Part shown: positions 18,061-27,518 of the stretch, piece by piece
How the letters are laid out: every line of letters begins with the position of its first letter
Position numbering within the stretch: the stretch's first letter is position 1
NCBI GenBank assembly: GCA_964464435.1
Contig: CAYXGE010000003.1
Location: forward strand, 1-48,795
DNA length: 48,795 nt
Source of the DNA: CAYXGE01 sp964464435
GTDB taxonomy: Bacteria > Pseudomonadota > Gammaproteobacteria > Burkholderiales > Methylophilaceae
Direction: 5' to 3'
The notes under the pieces: generated by a model
What the model was told of the DNA's origin: nothing
The model's database searches: none
The model's input: only the letters and a program-made list of their open reading frames with translations
Translations under genes and position numbers: made by a program

Positions 18061-19554
18061 ATGAAAGTACAAAGATTTTCTCAAGGGCTACCATATAAAC
18101 TGCTTTTCTTAGCAGTTGCTACGTTTTTAGCCTTTTTATTTTCATTAGCGGCTGTTACAGCCAATCCAGTATTGGTTGGATTGGCCGCAGGGTCAATTTT
18201 TGGCGTAATATTGCTGGCAGACCCCAAAAAAACGATATGGCTAGTGATTGCGCTTGGATTAGGTTTGCCTGCAATTTTTGATATGGCTGGTCATGGCTTA
18301 TCAAGAGCATCATGGGCAATTTCTATGATGGCAATTTTGCTATGTATTCCCAGTGTTTTTAATTTATTTAATTTCAATACGCAGCAACAAAAAAAAATAC
18401 CAGTATTTATCTGGATATATATCCTGTTTGTGATATTTGCATTAATTTCAACAACATTAAATATGCACGCTATTGGTGAGTTATTTGGGGGGTATAAAAG
18501 ATATTTTCAAACTTTTGGCCTCATGCTTGCCTTAGTCACACTGCACATTACCAGAAAAGATTTTGATCGATGGTTGAAATTGTTATTAGCGCTTGGGCTA
18601 TTGCAACTTCCATTTGCATTGTTTGAAAGGTTCATATTGGTACCACTTCGCGGAGGTGTCAAGTCAGGGGCAGAGTCTACGGATATTGTAGCCGGCACAA
18701 TGGGGGCAAACATGCAAGGCGGTAGTCCTAATTCCATTATGGTAATTTTTATTATCCTTGCCTTTGTTTTTATTTTTTCTAGGTGGCGAAATGGCTTAAT
18801 CGCAAGCTCAACAATGCTCTTATTAAGCTTTTTGCTTTTGTTTCCATTGGTATTAGGTGAAACTAAAGTGGTGATTGTGTTGTTACCTCTGATGGCGATT
18901 GTTTTACTGCGTAAAGACATAGTAAGAAGTCCAGCTAAATATATCCCAGTATTACTGTTGTTTTTATTGGTCACTGCTTTTCTAGCTTATTTATATATTT
19001 ATATTATGTTGGATAGTGATTTTACCCATGCCATAGATGGCATGATTCGATACAACATTGAAGATGTAGGCTATGGTATTAATTTACTTAATCGGACAAC
19101 TGTAATGTCGTTTTGGTGGGGTCTTCATGGTTGGCATGACCCCATACCTTTGTTATTTGGACATGGCTTGGGTAGCTCGTATGGGTCTGCATTTGATGGC
19201 GGACATATCGCACAACAATATGTTGGTTATGGCATTGGACTAACGACAATATCAACCATTCTTTGGGATTTGGGAGTTGTAGGATTATTAATCTATGTTT
19301 CAATTTTTATTGTAGCTTGGTTTCAAATTAGTCAATTATGGCAACATAGTTCTGATCCACTGATTAAGTCTGATTGCTTATCAATTCAAGTTGGTATTGT
19401 CTTTACGCTATTGTTTCTATTTTATTCAGACAGCCAAGTCAATTTATTGGTGCATGAAATTATTATTTCAATGCTGTTAGGTTATGCAGCATTTTTGATG
19501 CAAACGCATCAACAAATGTTAATAAATTCTAAATCACCAAATAAGCAGAATTGA
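18061..19554 (+). CDS. O-antigen ligase/polymerase-like membrane protein (copy 1)
   Basis: I prefer ATG 18061, four bases after the upstream stop; an in-frame GTG at 18046 would overlap the upstream gene. About 497 residues with about 12 hydrophobic helices and a larger loop (about 330-380) containing NLLNRTTVMSFW and HGLGSSYGS. The layout suits the Wzy/O-antigen ligase family that polymerises or transfers lipid-linked repeat units on the periplasmic face. The next gene is a close paralogue. Polymerase and ligase cannot be separated by sequence. Confidence 0.75.
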   Translation: MKVQRFSQGLPYKLLFLAVATFLAFLFSLAAVTANPVLVGLAAGSIFGVILLADPKKTIWLVIALGLGLPAIFDMAGHGLSRASWAISMMAILLCIPSVFNLFNFNTQQQKKIPVFIWIYILFVIFALISTTLNMHAIGELFGGYKRYFQTFGLMLALVTLHITRKDFDRWLKLLLALGLLQLPFALFERFILVPLRGGVKSGAESTDIVAGTMGANMQGGSPNSIMVIFIILAFVFIFSRWRNGLIASSTMLLLSFLLLFPLVLGETKVVIVLLPLMAIVLLRKDIVRSPAKYIPVLLLFLLVTAFLAYLYIYIMLDSDFTHAIDGMIRYNIEDVGYGINLLNRTTVMSFWWGLHGWHDPIPLLFGHGLGSSYGSAFDGGHIAQQYVGYGIGLTTISTILWDLGVVGLLIYVSIFIVAWFQISQLWQHSSDPLIKSDCLSIQVGIVFTLLFLFYSDSQVNLLVHEIIISMLLGYAAFLMQTHQQMLINSKSPNKQN

Positions 19555-19555
19555 C

Positions 19556-21034
19556 ATGATTAAATACCTGCCTATGAAATGGAGTCAATTTGCTTTATTA
19601 ATAGTGGCATCATTTGTTGCATTAATTTTTGGCACCATCGCAGTCACGGCAAATTTAGTGTTATTTGGCTTGGCTGTAGGCGTAGTATTAGGAGTGATAT
19701 TACTAAAAGAACCAAAAAAAACGATTTGGTTGGTGATTGGTTTAGGCCTCATTTCCCCAGCGATACTAGATATGCTTGGCACTGGTTATTACAAGTTCCT
19801 ATGGGCCATTTCCATCATGGCCATGTTGCTGGTGGTGCCTGGTATTTTTAATTTAGTTGATGCTAATCTCAGAGTTAAACAAGATATTCCATTATTTGTT
19901 TGGCTTTTCATACTTTTTTTTGTTTTGGCAATCATTAGTACTTTGGTCGACTTACATAGTTTTGGTGAATTATTGACTGGTTTAAGGCGATACTTCCAAG
20001 CTTTTGGGCTAATGTTGGTACTTGTGACATTGTCATTAACGCGAAAAGACTTTGAACAATGGTTAAAACTACTATTATTTATAGCACTATTACAATTGCC
20101 ATTTGCTATATATGAACGACTCGTACTTGTCGCACAGCGTGATAACTTAGCAAACTGGGGCGCTTCATCAACCGATGTTGTTGCGGGAACTTTTGGTGCA
20201 AATTTATATACAGGTAGCCCAAACGCTATGATGGCGATTTATGTGCTATTAGCTAGTGCATTTTTAATTTCAAGATGGCGCTTTGGCCTATTAACTAGCA
20301 AAAGGTTAATCTTATTGGCGACATGCATATTGATGCCATTATTTCTTGGTGAAACTAAAATTGTTGTTTTGTTAATTCCTTTAATGACCATTGTCATATT
20401 TAGAAAAGGGATATTTCAGGATTTTCAGAAAACCCTATCAATATTAGGCATCATGGCAATGTTGACATTTGTGATTGCTTATTTTTATGTGTATGGATTA
20501 TTAGAAAGCACCTTTACGGAAGCATTTTATGGTGTGATGCGATACAACGTTGGCAGTATAGGCTACGGAGATAATATCCTTAATCGGTATACTGTCATGA
20601 CACTTTGGGCTGATTCCCATGGCTGGCATAACCCAGTAAACACTTTGTTTGGACATGGCTTAGGAAGCTCATATGGTTCAAACATCAGCACAGGACACAT
20701 TGCACAACAATATGCCAATTATGGTATTAATTTAACTACGGTTTCAACCCTTTTATGGGATTTAGGGATTGCTGGCTTATTAGCCTATTCAAGTGTATTT
20801 ATCGTGATGTGGATTCAACTGACAAAAATCTATCAGCAAACTCAAAGCCTGAAAGTGAAAGCTGATTGTTTATCGATACAAGTAGGGATTGCATTTACCT
20901 TATTATTTCTCTTTTATTCTGATAGTCAAATTAATTTAATGTCACATGAAATTTTAATTGCACTTTTAATTGGTTACGCTGCCTTTATTTATAGAGAGCA
21001 TCAACAAGAATTCAATACTCAATTAAGTAGTTAG
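19556..21034 (+). CDS. O-antigen ligase/polymerase-like membrane protein (copy 2)
   Basis: This 492-residue multi-pass membrane protein starts 1 base after the stop of copy 1 and aligns with it from end to end. Shared blocks include PKKTIWLVIGLGL, RRYFQAFGLMLVLVTL, LGETKIVVLLIPLM, FGHGLGSSYGS and KADCLSIQVGIAFTLLFLFYSDSQ. The best conserved are the HGLGSSYGS loop and the C-terminal helices; the N-terminal 30 residues differ most. A tandem pair could mean one polymerase and one ligase, or two linkage specificities. Confidence 0.75.
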   Translation: MIKYLPMKWSQFALLIVASFVALIFGTIAVTANLVLFGLAVGVVLGVILLKEPKKTIWLVIGLGLISPAILDMLGTGYYKFLWAISIMAMLLVVPGIFNLVDANLRVKQDIPLFVWLFILFFVLAIISTLVDLHSFGELLTGLRRYFQAFGLMLVLVTLSLTRKDFEQWLKLLLFIALLQLPFAIYERLVLVAQRDNLANWGASSTDVVAGTFGANLYTGSPNAMMAIYVLLASAFLISRWRFGLLTSKRLILLATCILMPLFLGETKIVVLLIPLMTIVIFRKGIFQDFQKTLSILGIMAMLTFVIAYFYVYGLLESTFTEAFYGVMRYNVGSIGYGDNILNRYTVMTLWADSHGWHNPVNTLFGHGLGSSYGSNISTGHIAQQYANYGINLTTVSTLLWDLGIAGLLAYSSVFIVMWIQLTKIYQQTQSLKVKADCLSIQVGIAFTLLFLFYSDSQINLMSHEILIALLIGYAAFIYREHQQEFNTQLSS

Positions 21035-21046
21035 CGAGAATTAATT

Positions 21047-22252
21047 ATGCGTCTACTTTTCTTAACCAGCGAACAATGGCCAACCTTTCGAGTCGATTTA
21101 ACGGTTTTATTTGGAAAATATCTAGCTCGCCAAGGCTTATTCTCAGACTTAGTGACAGAGCAAGATGTATATTCTACAGAAGTAAAACCATGGTCAGGCG
21201 GTAAAACTATTTTATGCCGAGTGCCAAAATACCGTGCAGCACAATATATCTTAAAGTTTTTACATCAGTGCAAAATCTTACTCACATCTGATTACAATGA
21301 CTATGATGCGGTGCAAGTAAGAGATATGACGATTATTGCTATTGTTGCTATTTTGATATGCAAAATTAGAAAAAAACCTTTTTTTTACTGGTTATCTTAT
21401 CCTCAATCAGAAGGTCAGATTCAACGTGCAAAAGCACGAGGCATTGGCGCTGGTATGCGTTATTGGTTTCCATTGTTACAGGGGGCTATTGGCAAAGTAT
21501 TGCTGTATCAATTCATACTTCCACGTGCAAAACATATTTTTGTTCAATCAGAAAAAATGCTTGAAATGGTGGCTAAGCAAGGAGTGCCAACCAATAAAAT
21601 GACGGCTGTACCAATGGGTGTTGATTTGGAGGCAACGCAAATGAATATTACTCCGAGCGAAGATGTTGCACTCAGAAATAAGCGCGTATTGGTATATCTT
21701 GGTACGTTAGATCGCGTTAGACAAATCGAAGTATTATTTAGTATGCTCGCGATTGTTCGTGAGCATATCCCTAACGTGTTATTAGTCTTAGTTGGGGATA
21801 CGGAAGATACTCAGCATCGTAGCTGGCTAAAAGAAGAGTCAAAACGTTTAAATGTATCAGACGTTGTGCTATGGACAAGTTGGTTGCCCATGCAAGAAGC
21901 ATGGCGCTATGTAGTAGCGGCTGAAGTAGGATTATCGCCAATTCCACGAGGGTATTTATTGGATATGGGCTCACCAACAAAAGCGGTGGAGTATATGGCA
22001 TTAGGATTACCTGTTGTAATGAACGATAACCCAGACCAGGCTCAAGTTGCAAAAGAGAGTGGTGCCGCACTTTGTGTGCCTCTAACACCTGAATCATTTG
22101 CTCAAGCAACGCTTCAATTGCTTAATAATGCTGATATTAGAGAGGACATGCGTCAAAAAGGATTATCCTATGTGACGCAAGTCAGAGGCTACGCGCAACT
22201 TGCCTCAAATCTTTATCAAACTTATTACAAGCTCATCTCAAAACTGTCATAA
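21047..22252 (+). CDS. Glycosyltransferase, family 4-like
   Basis: A 401-residue GT-B protein. The N-terminal domain includes a hydrophobic patch (MTIIAIVAILICKI) and a helix-rich insertion (about 125-165) typical of membrane-associated family 4 enzymes. The C-terminal domain has RVLVYLGTLDRVRQIEVLF, VLWTSWLPMQEAWRYV and the donor-site motif SPTKAVEYMALGLPVV. Likely role: repeat-unit assembly on the lipid carrier. It follows the polymerase pair after 12 bases; a 63-base spacer with a small hairpin follows it. Confidence 0.87.
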   Translation: MRLLFLTSEQWPTFRVDLTVLFGKYLARQGLFSDLVTEQDVYSTEVKPWSGGKTILCRVPKYRAAQYILKFLHQCKILLTSDYNDYDAVQVRDMTIIAIVAILICKIRKKPFFYWLSYPQSEGQIQRAKARGIGAGMRYWFPLLQGAIGKVLLYQFILPRAKHIFVQSEKMLEMVAKQGVPTNKMTAVPMGVDLEATQMNITPSEDVALRNKRVLVYLGTLDRVRQIEVLFSMLAIVREHIPNVLLVLVGDTEDTQHRSWLKEESKRLNVSDVVLWTSWLPMQEAWRYVVAAEVGLSPIPRGYLLDMGSPTKAVEYMALGLPVVMNDNPDQAQVAKESGAALCVPLTPESFAQATLQLLNNADIREDMRQKGLSYVTQVRGYAQLASNLYQTYYKLISKLS

Positions 22253-22269
22253 AACTTTACTATGATTGT

Positions 22270-22292
22270 CATTTGTCTTGCTTGAGCAAATG
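22270..22292 (+). terminator. Weak hairpin between glycosyltransferase and FkbM genes
   Basis: CATTTG and CAAATG pair around an 11-base loop, followed by GGCTAATTTTT. The stem is short, so this is at most an attenuator or weak terminator. Confidence 0.25.
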
Positions 22293-22315
22293 GCTAATTT
22301 TTCATAGGGAAATCA

Positions 22316-23221
22316 ATGGCAACGCATTCTTCGAGTCATGTTCTGTATCGTAATTACTTGGGTCGCCTTGAGTTTATTAAAACGGTATTTCGTTCAATTG
22401 TTTGCAAGTTTCTGAACACTTGCTCGTTAAAGCATATTGCTAATGGCGAAAAGCAACTCGTAGCATATACCTTTGACTTTATCGGACATCAAATTAACTT
22501 AAAAGGATTATATGAACGTCAGGAGTTGATTGCGACCTTTAATTACTTGAGTGAACATGATTATATACATGGCTATGCTGCTGATGTTGGCGCAAACATT
22601 GGTAATCACAGTGTTTTCTTTAGAAGATACTACCGCAAAGTGTTTAGCTTTGAACCTAATTTAAGAACTTTCAAAGTGCTGAGTCTTAATGCTGAACTGG
22701 TGGATGATATTCAATGTTTTAACGTAGGTCTTTCTGATTCAAACCGAGTTGCATACTTAAATATTAACAGCGCAAATGTTGGCGGTTCACATTTGTCTAC
22801 TGACAATACGTATCGAAGTAATTCTCAACAAGAAATTCATCTTAAAACCTTAGACAGTCTATCTGACCAATTTAATGGGAAACTTGGACTTATCAAAATT
22901 GACGTTGAGGGACATGAACTATCTGTCTTACATGGCGCTAAAGATACACTTCTGCGAGATCAACCAGTCATTTTGTTTGAGCAGCAGATTGAAAATTTTA
23001 CGGATGGAAAATCTTTGGTTTATGAGTATTTAAAATCAATTGGATATTCCAAGTTTGCAGTAGTTTCACCAAGTCCTAATCTGCCTGCAGGCCTTCCAAA
23101 AGCTATTCATTCAGGCATGGTAGTATTGCTTAGGCTGATGTTTGGATTGAGTTACGAGGTTAAGCTTATTGAAGCGCTCCCTGTTGATTCTTATCCATTT
23201 ATTATTGCCTTACCAAGGTAG
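22316..23221 (+). CDS. FkbM-family methyltransferase
   Basis: This 301-residue protein has a GGGAA ribosome site 4 bases before its ATG. An N-terminal helical region (1-85) precedes a SAM-binding Rossmann domain: motif I DVGANIGNHSVFF (about 93-105), an acidic residue in VFSFEPN, and later LIKIDVEGHELSVLHGA, a hallmark of FkbM proteins. In EPS loci these enzymes usually O-methylate a sugar of the repeat unit. Target sugar unknown. Confidence 0.88.
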   Translation: MATHSSSHVLYRNYLGRLEFIKTVFRSIVCKFLNTCSLKHIANGEKQLVAYTFDFIGHQINLKGLYERQELIATFNYLSEHDYIHGYAADVGANIGNHSVFFRRYYRKVFSFEPNLRTFKVLSLNAELVDDIQCFNVGLSDSNRVAYLNINSANVGGSHLSTDNTYRSNSQQEIHLKTLDSLSDQFNGKLGLIKIDVEGHELSVLHGAKDTLLRDQPVILFEQQIENFTDGKSLVYEYLKSIGYSKFAVVSPSPNLPAGLPKAIHSGMVVLLRLMFGLSYEVKLIEALPVDSYPFIIALPR

Positions 23222-23232
23222 ATTGCTTTTGT

Positions 23233-24153
23233 ATGAATGCTATTAGAAACACGCCTTTGGTAACAGTATTTACCCCGACCTTTAACCGAGCACACACGCT
23301 TCACAGAGTTTACGAGAGCTTGCTTAAACAGACCATAAAAAATTTTGAATGGGTAGTGGTGGATGATGGATCCACGGATAACACTGACGAGTTGATTAAA
23401 AAATGGCAGGCAAATAGTGATTTTTCTATCATTTACAAGCAGCAACCTAATTATGGAAAGCATATTGCCTTCAATCGTGGCGTCATGTTGGCAAGAGGAA
23501 GTCTATTTTTACCTATAGATTCTGATGATGCATTTGTACCAAATGCCTTAGAGAAGATGCTATTTTGGTGGCAAAAAATTCCTGATAAAGAACGAGAGCA
23601 GTTCACAGGTATTGTCACTTTATGTCAGTTTGAGAACGGTAATATTTGTGGTGATGCTTTTAAAGAGCATCCCCTAGATACGAATGCCCTAGAGTTGCGT
23701 TACAAATATAAAAAACGTGGAGAAACTTGGGGTTTTCATCGCACAGAAATATTAAAAAAATATCCTTTTCCTGAGGATATTTCAGTACGCTTTGTTCCTG
23801 AAAACATTGTTTGGGATGCCATCGCTAAAGACTACAAAATCCGTTGTATTAATGAACCACTAAGAATTTTTTATCAAGACTCGGGTAATCAAATTACAAA
23901 AGCAAATCCTAAGAGAAAAGCCTTAGTTAAAGACTATTTTTTGCAAATGATGAATCGCGATTTTCATTACTTTTGGCATGATCCATTCACTTTTATCAAG
24001 TGGGCATTGTTATATGTCAGATATAGCTTACATGCAGGTGATTTTAATTTTATGAAGCGAGCAAGATTTAATCGTTGGTCAATATTCATTTTATGTTTGT
24101 TAGCAGTGATTCCTGGCTTATTTTTTTATAGCTTTGATAATGTAAGAAAGTGA
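23233..24153 (+). CDS. Glycosyltransferase family 2
   Basis: A 306-residue GT-A protein. It has the classical opening VTVFTPTFNRAHTLHRVYESL, the nucleotide-binding VVVDDGSTDNTDELI and the metal-site DSDD (FLPIDSDDAF). A C-terminal hydrophobic helix (about 278-297) could anchor it to the membrane. The N-terminal domain is compact as usual for family 2 enzymes acting on lipid-linked acceptors. It starts 11 bases after the FkbM gene, so the methyl group may go on the sugar it transfers, which is an inference from neighbourhood only. Confidence 0.9.
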   Translation: MNAIRNTPLVTVFTPTFNRAHTLHRVYESLLKQTIKNFEWVVVDDGSTDNTDELIKKWQANSDFSIIYKQQPNYGKHIAFNRGVMLARGSLFLPIDSDDAFVPNALEKMLFWWQKIPDKEREQFTGIVTLCQFENGNICGDAFKEHPLDTNALELRYKYKKRGETWGFHRTEILKKYPFPEDISVRFVPENIVWDAIAKDYKIRCINEPLRIFYQDSGNQITKANPKRKALVKDYFLQMMNRDFHYFWHDPFTFIKWALLYVRYSLHAGDFNFMKRARFNRWSIFILCLLAVIPGLFFYSFDNVRK

Positions 24154-24159
24154 ATCCAT

Positions 24160-26257
24160 ATGAACAATCTTAAATATTTTAGTATTTCATTATCTGTACT
24201 TTTAATAGAGTTGCTGACTTGCTCTTCTGTGTTTGCCATCAATGAATGGGTGCCAGTTAAAGACATCTCATTAGAGANNNNNNNNNNNNNNNNNNNNNNN
24301 NNNNNNNNNNNNNNNNNNNNNNNNNNNNNNNNNNNNNNNNNNNNNNNNNNNNNNNNNNNNNNNNNNNNNNNNNNNNNATCAACCAGATAAACCTGTGCGA
24401 TTTTTAATTGGTTCTTTAGGCTTTGGGGTTGGCTTAGGTGGTTTCCCTAGTCATGAACTAACGGATCAGTATGTTAAACAGTACCGTATGCATGGTTACA
24501 ATATGGTAAGACTGGATTTTGTTGAATCAACGCTCATGGAAGGTCGCAAAGCCGATTTCGACTATAACCCTGAGCAATTAGACCGATTTTATTATTTGGT
24601 AAGTGCTTTGAAGCGAAATGGTATTTATCTTATTTTAAATGGTTTAAGTAATGATAATGGTGGCTATGGCAATGTTAATGAGCGATGGATAGGAAAAAAA
24701 GGCTTACATAAAGGCGTTTATTTTGATGCAGAAAAACAAAGGCATTGGAAAGCGCTTATATCAACAATGTACGGCAGTACAAATCCCTACACAGGCATGA
24801 GTATTTTAAAAGATCCTACTTTAGCAGGGTTGATACTAGTAAATGAGGGGAATCTTGTGTTTGTTAATCGTATGGGGGTAGATGCTAGTTTAAAACCTCA
24901 ATTTTGCAAATGGTTAAAATTAAAATATAAAAATAATCAATCGCTTAAGAATGCTTGGGGCAATGAACTTAAGAAAGACGAAGATTTGGATAAAAATAAT
25001 GTTAATTTTCCAAGGCCCGATTCATGGACATCGCGTCGTATGGCTGATACCCAGCAATTTTTTCTTGAGACAGAACAATCAACAGCAAGATGGATGACCA
25101 GTTACTTAAGAACCCAAGGTTATCGTGGATTGGTGACCAGTTATAACGTATGGCATTCACCACAATCCCAAGCGAGCCGCGGTCAATTTGCATGGGTAGA
25201 TATGCATAATTATTTTGCCCATCCAGATTATTTAAGCAACAACCAAATAAAGGTGCGTCAAGATAGCATGTTACTTGATAGCGCAGCCTACATTAGAGAA
25301 CTTGCTTCAGCAAAACACTTAGGTAAGGCCTATACCGTGACTGAGCATGGTCAAGTATTCTGGAATCAATATCGACGTGAAAATGGCCTTGCCTTGCCTG
25401 CCTATGCGGCATTACAAAGTTGGGATGGCTTTTGCCAACACTCTGGCGCAGTCGATTTAAGTTATGCGCCTACCATTGGTCGCAAAACCTTTATTAATCC
25501 TTTTGCGGTGGGTACAGACCCCATTTCTCGTGCAACTGAGACCTTATCTGCATTGCTATTTTTACGTGGTGATGTTGCACCAGCTAAGCACAATATTGCC
25601 GTTCGATTTGGTCAAAAGGATGCTTTTGATAAAAGCGCACATTTAGGAAANNNNNNNNNNNNNNNNNNNNNNNNNNNNNNNNNNNNNNNNNNNNNNNNNN
25701 NNNNNNNNNNNNNNNNNNNNNNNNNNNNNNNNNNNNNNNNNNNNNNNNNNGACGCAGCAGGTAAAATATACCAAAGCGATACTAACGAAATTGTTCTTGA
25801 TGCCAGCAAAAAACAACTGACTGTTATCACAGACAAAACTGAGGCTATTGTGTTTGATTCACCAGAGCCAGTTCGTTTGAATCAACTTTCTATTATCTCT
25901 GCGGATAGCCCTGCGTTAGTCGCTGTATCAGCGATGGATAATCAAACATTAGCATCGAGCCAACGTATGTTGATTGTGCTTTCGACTGATGCTCGTAATA
26001 GTCGGATGCGATTTGCTGATAATGATGAAACAATTGCTACAGACTTAGGTGTATCACCTATACTCATACGCGCAAATAAGGTTAAGCTAGCTTTAAAAAC
26101 AATCAACAATAACAACTTAAAAGTCTACTCACTCAATCTAAAAGGACAACGCAAAGACTTAATTACATCTAAAAAATCGGATGAAGGTATTATTTTTGAG
26201 TTAGACATTAGCAAGCTATCCCATGGAGCAACCACCTATTTTGAGGTTGGCGTGTAG
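24160..26257 (+). CDS. Secreted clan GH-A-like glycoside hydrolase (interrupted by two gaps)
   Basis: The gene starts with a signal peptide (MNNLKYFSISLSVLLIELL..FA) and then runs into a gap at 24278. It resumes at 24378 and continues through a second gap at 25651-25750 to a TAG. The GTG at 24395 is not a real start. Visible TIM-barrel features are YNMVRLDF, LVNEGN (candidate acid/base Glu), MHNYF and TVTEHGQVFW (candidate nucleophile Glu). The C-terminal part is beta-rich. Total length is probably near 700 residues. Such enzymes in EPS loci trim, release or edit the polymer in the periplasm. Family number not assigned. Confidence 0.78.
24278..24377. other. Scaffold gap of 100 N
   Basis: Exactly 100 Ns inside the glycoside hydrolase gene. 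No flanking overlap is visible, so real sequence is probably missing. The frames on the two sides differ, so the true length is not 100. Confidence 0.95.
25651..25750. other. Scaffold gap of 100 N
   Basis: Exactly 100 Ns inside the glycoside hydrolase gene, between AKSAHLG-like coding sequence and DAAGKIYQ. No flanking overlap is visible. The frame happens to continue. Confidence 0.95.
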
Positions 26258-26262
26258 CTTAG

Positions 26263-27474
26263 ATGCAAACAAATTCAACTCAAAAGACTAGCCTTGTAAT
26301 AGTAGTTCCCGAATTGTTGCCTGTGCCCCCAGTAAAAGGTGGAGCGGTAGAACATTGGGTGCATGAGGCTTCAAAGCGCTTAAACCAAGAGAAGTTTGAT
26401 ATTAGTATCGTTTCAAGACCTGCTAATACCAGAGGTTTTGAAGGTATTCACTACTTAACAATTCCTTGGACAATCACAGAGCGTTTTTTTTTACGTTTAA
26501 AAGATAAATTTACATGGCGTAACCCCTTACGTTACCTTGCAAAAATTCAGAACGTTGCTTCATACGGCTTAAGAGTAGCAAAAAAAGTACGTAACTTTGA
26601 TGTGGTGGTCATTCATAACGAACCTAATTTATTGTTTTTTCTACACCAATATCCCCAACAAAAAGTCATTCTGCATATGCATAATGAGCATTTAACCATG
26701 CCAATGTTTAAGCTGTTTTATCGCTATGCACTCAAAAAAGTAGATTCTATTATTTGTGTCAGTGATTACATCAGACGTTCTGCGATACAGCAATTTCCTG
26801 AATATGCCAATAAATTTGTAGTGGTTTTTAATGCCACAGACCCTGAAATTTTTAAGCCTTATGGTGAAGAAGCTGTTGAACAATTAATTGATATTGTTAG
26901 GTTAGAAACCAATAAAAAGCATTTGCTTTATGTTGGTAGGCTTACAGAAATTAAAGGCGTACATGTCTTAATTCAGGCATTTGAACAGGTTCACCAACAG
27001 TTACCAGACACCAAACTCATCATTGTGGGCAGTTCTTTTTTTGAAGGCGCTACAAAAACTCGCTATGAGCAATATTTGATTGACCTAGCAAAACCCATTA
27101 GTGAACAAATTATGTTCACGGGATATATTCCACATGAAAAACTCAAGTACCTTTACTCTGTGGCAGATATTGTTGTGTTGCCATCTATTTGGCAAGACCC
27201 TTGCCCCTTAGTGGTGTTAGAAGCCATGGCATCAGGGAGTTGTTTAGTCAGTTCAGCGGTTGGTGGAGTGCCTGAAGTTATCAAAGACGGTATTAATGGT
27301 GTGTTAGTAAAGCCAAATGAGGTTCAAGTCCTCAAAACTGCATTAGTGAATATGCTACAAGATAATCATTTAAAACTTCAGATTGGCTTCACAGCACGCG
27401 AACATATATTGCATGGCTATTCATGGGAGCGATTGGTGGCGGAACTCGAAACCCATTTGCTCCTTAAACATTAA
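26263..27474 (+). CDS. Glycosyltransferase, family 4
   Basis: A 403-residue GT-B enzyme. The N-terminal domain opens with VPELLPVPPVKGGAVEHWVHEAS (shortened here to its key GGAVE acceptor loop) and includes VILHMHNEHLTMP and IICVSDYIRRSAI. The donor domain has HLLYVGRLTEIKGVHVLI, IMFTGYIPHEKL and the family motif CPLVVLEAMASGSCLVSS. It resembles CotSA-like family 4 transferases. Starts 5 bases after the hydrolase stop. Probable repeat-unit assembly; donor sugar unknown. Confidence 0.9.
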   Translation: MQTNSTQKTSLVIVVPELLPVPPVKGGAVEHWVHEASKRLNQEKFDISIVSRPANTRGFEGIHYLTIPWTITERFFLRLKDKFTWRNPLRYLAKIQNVASYGLRVAKKVRNFDVVVIHNEPNLLFFLHQYPQQKVILHMHNEHLTMPMFKLFYRYALKKVDSIICVSDYIRRSAIQQFPEYANKFVVVFNATDPEIFKPYGEEAVEQLIDIVRLETNKKHLLYVGRLTEIKGVHVLIQAFEQVHQQLPDTKLIIVGSSFFEGATKTRYEQYLIDLAKPISEQIMFTGYIPHEKLKYLYSVADIVVLPSIWQDPCPLVVLEAMASGSCLVSSAVGGVPEVIKDGINGVLVKPNEVQVLKTALVNMLQDNHLKLQIGFTAREHILHGYSWERLVAELETHLLLKH

Positions 27475-27518
27475 TCTTGTTTAGCTAAATTGACTCAAAC
27501 TATTAAAGAAATCTTAAT

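Noticed and set aside
24395..24397. GTG start of the glycoside hydrolase
   Set aside because: It only appears because a gap separates it from the signal peptide at 24160.
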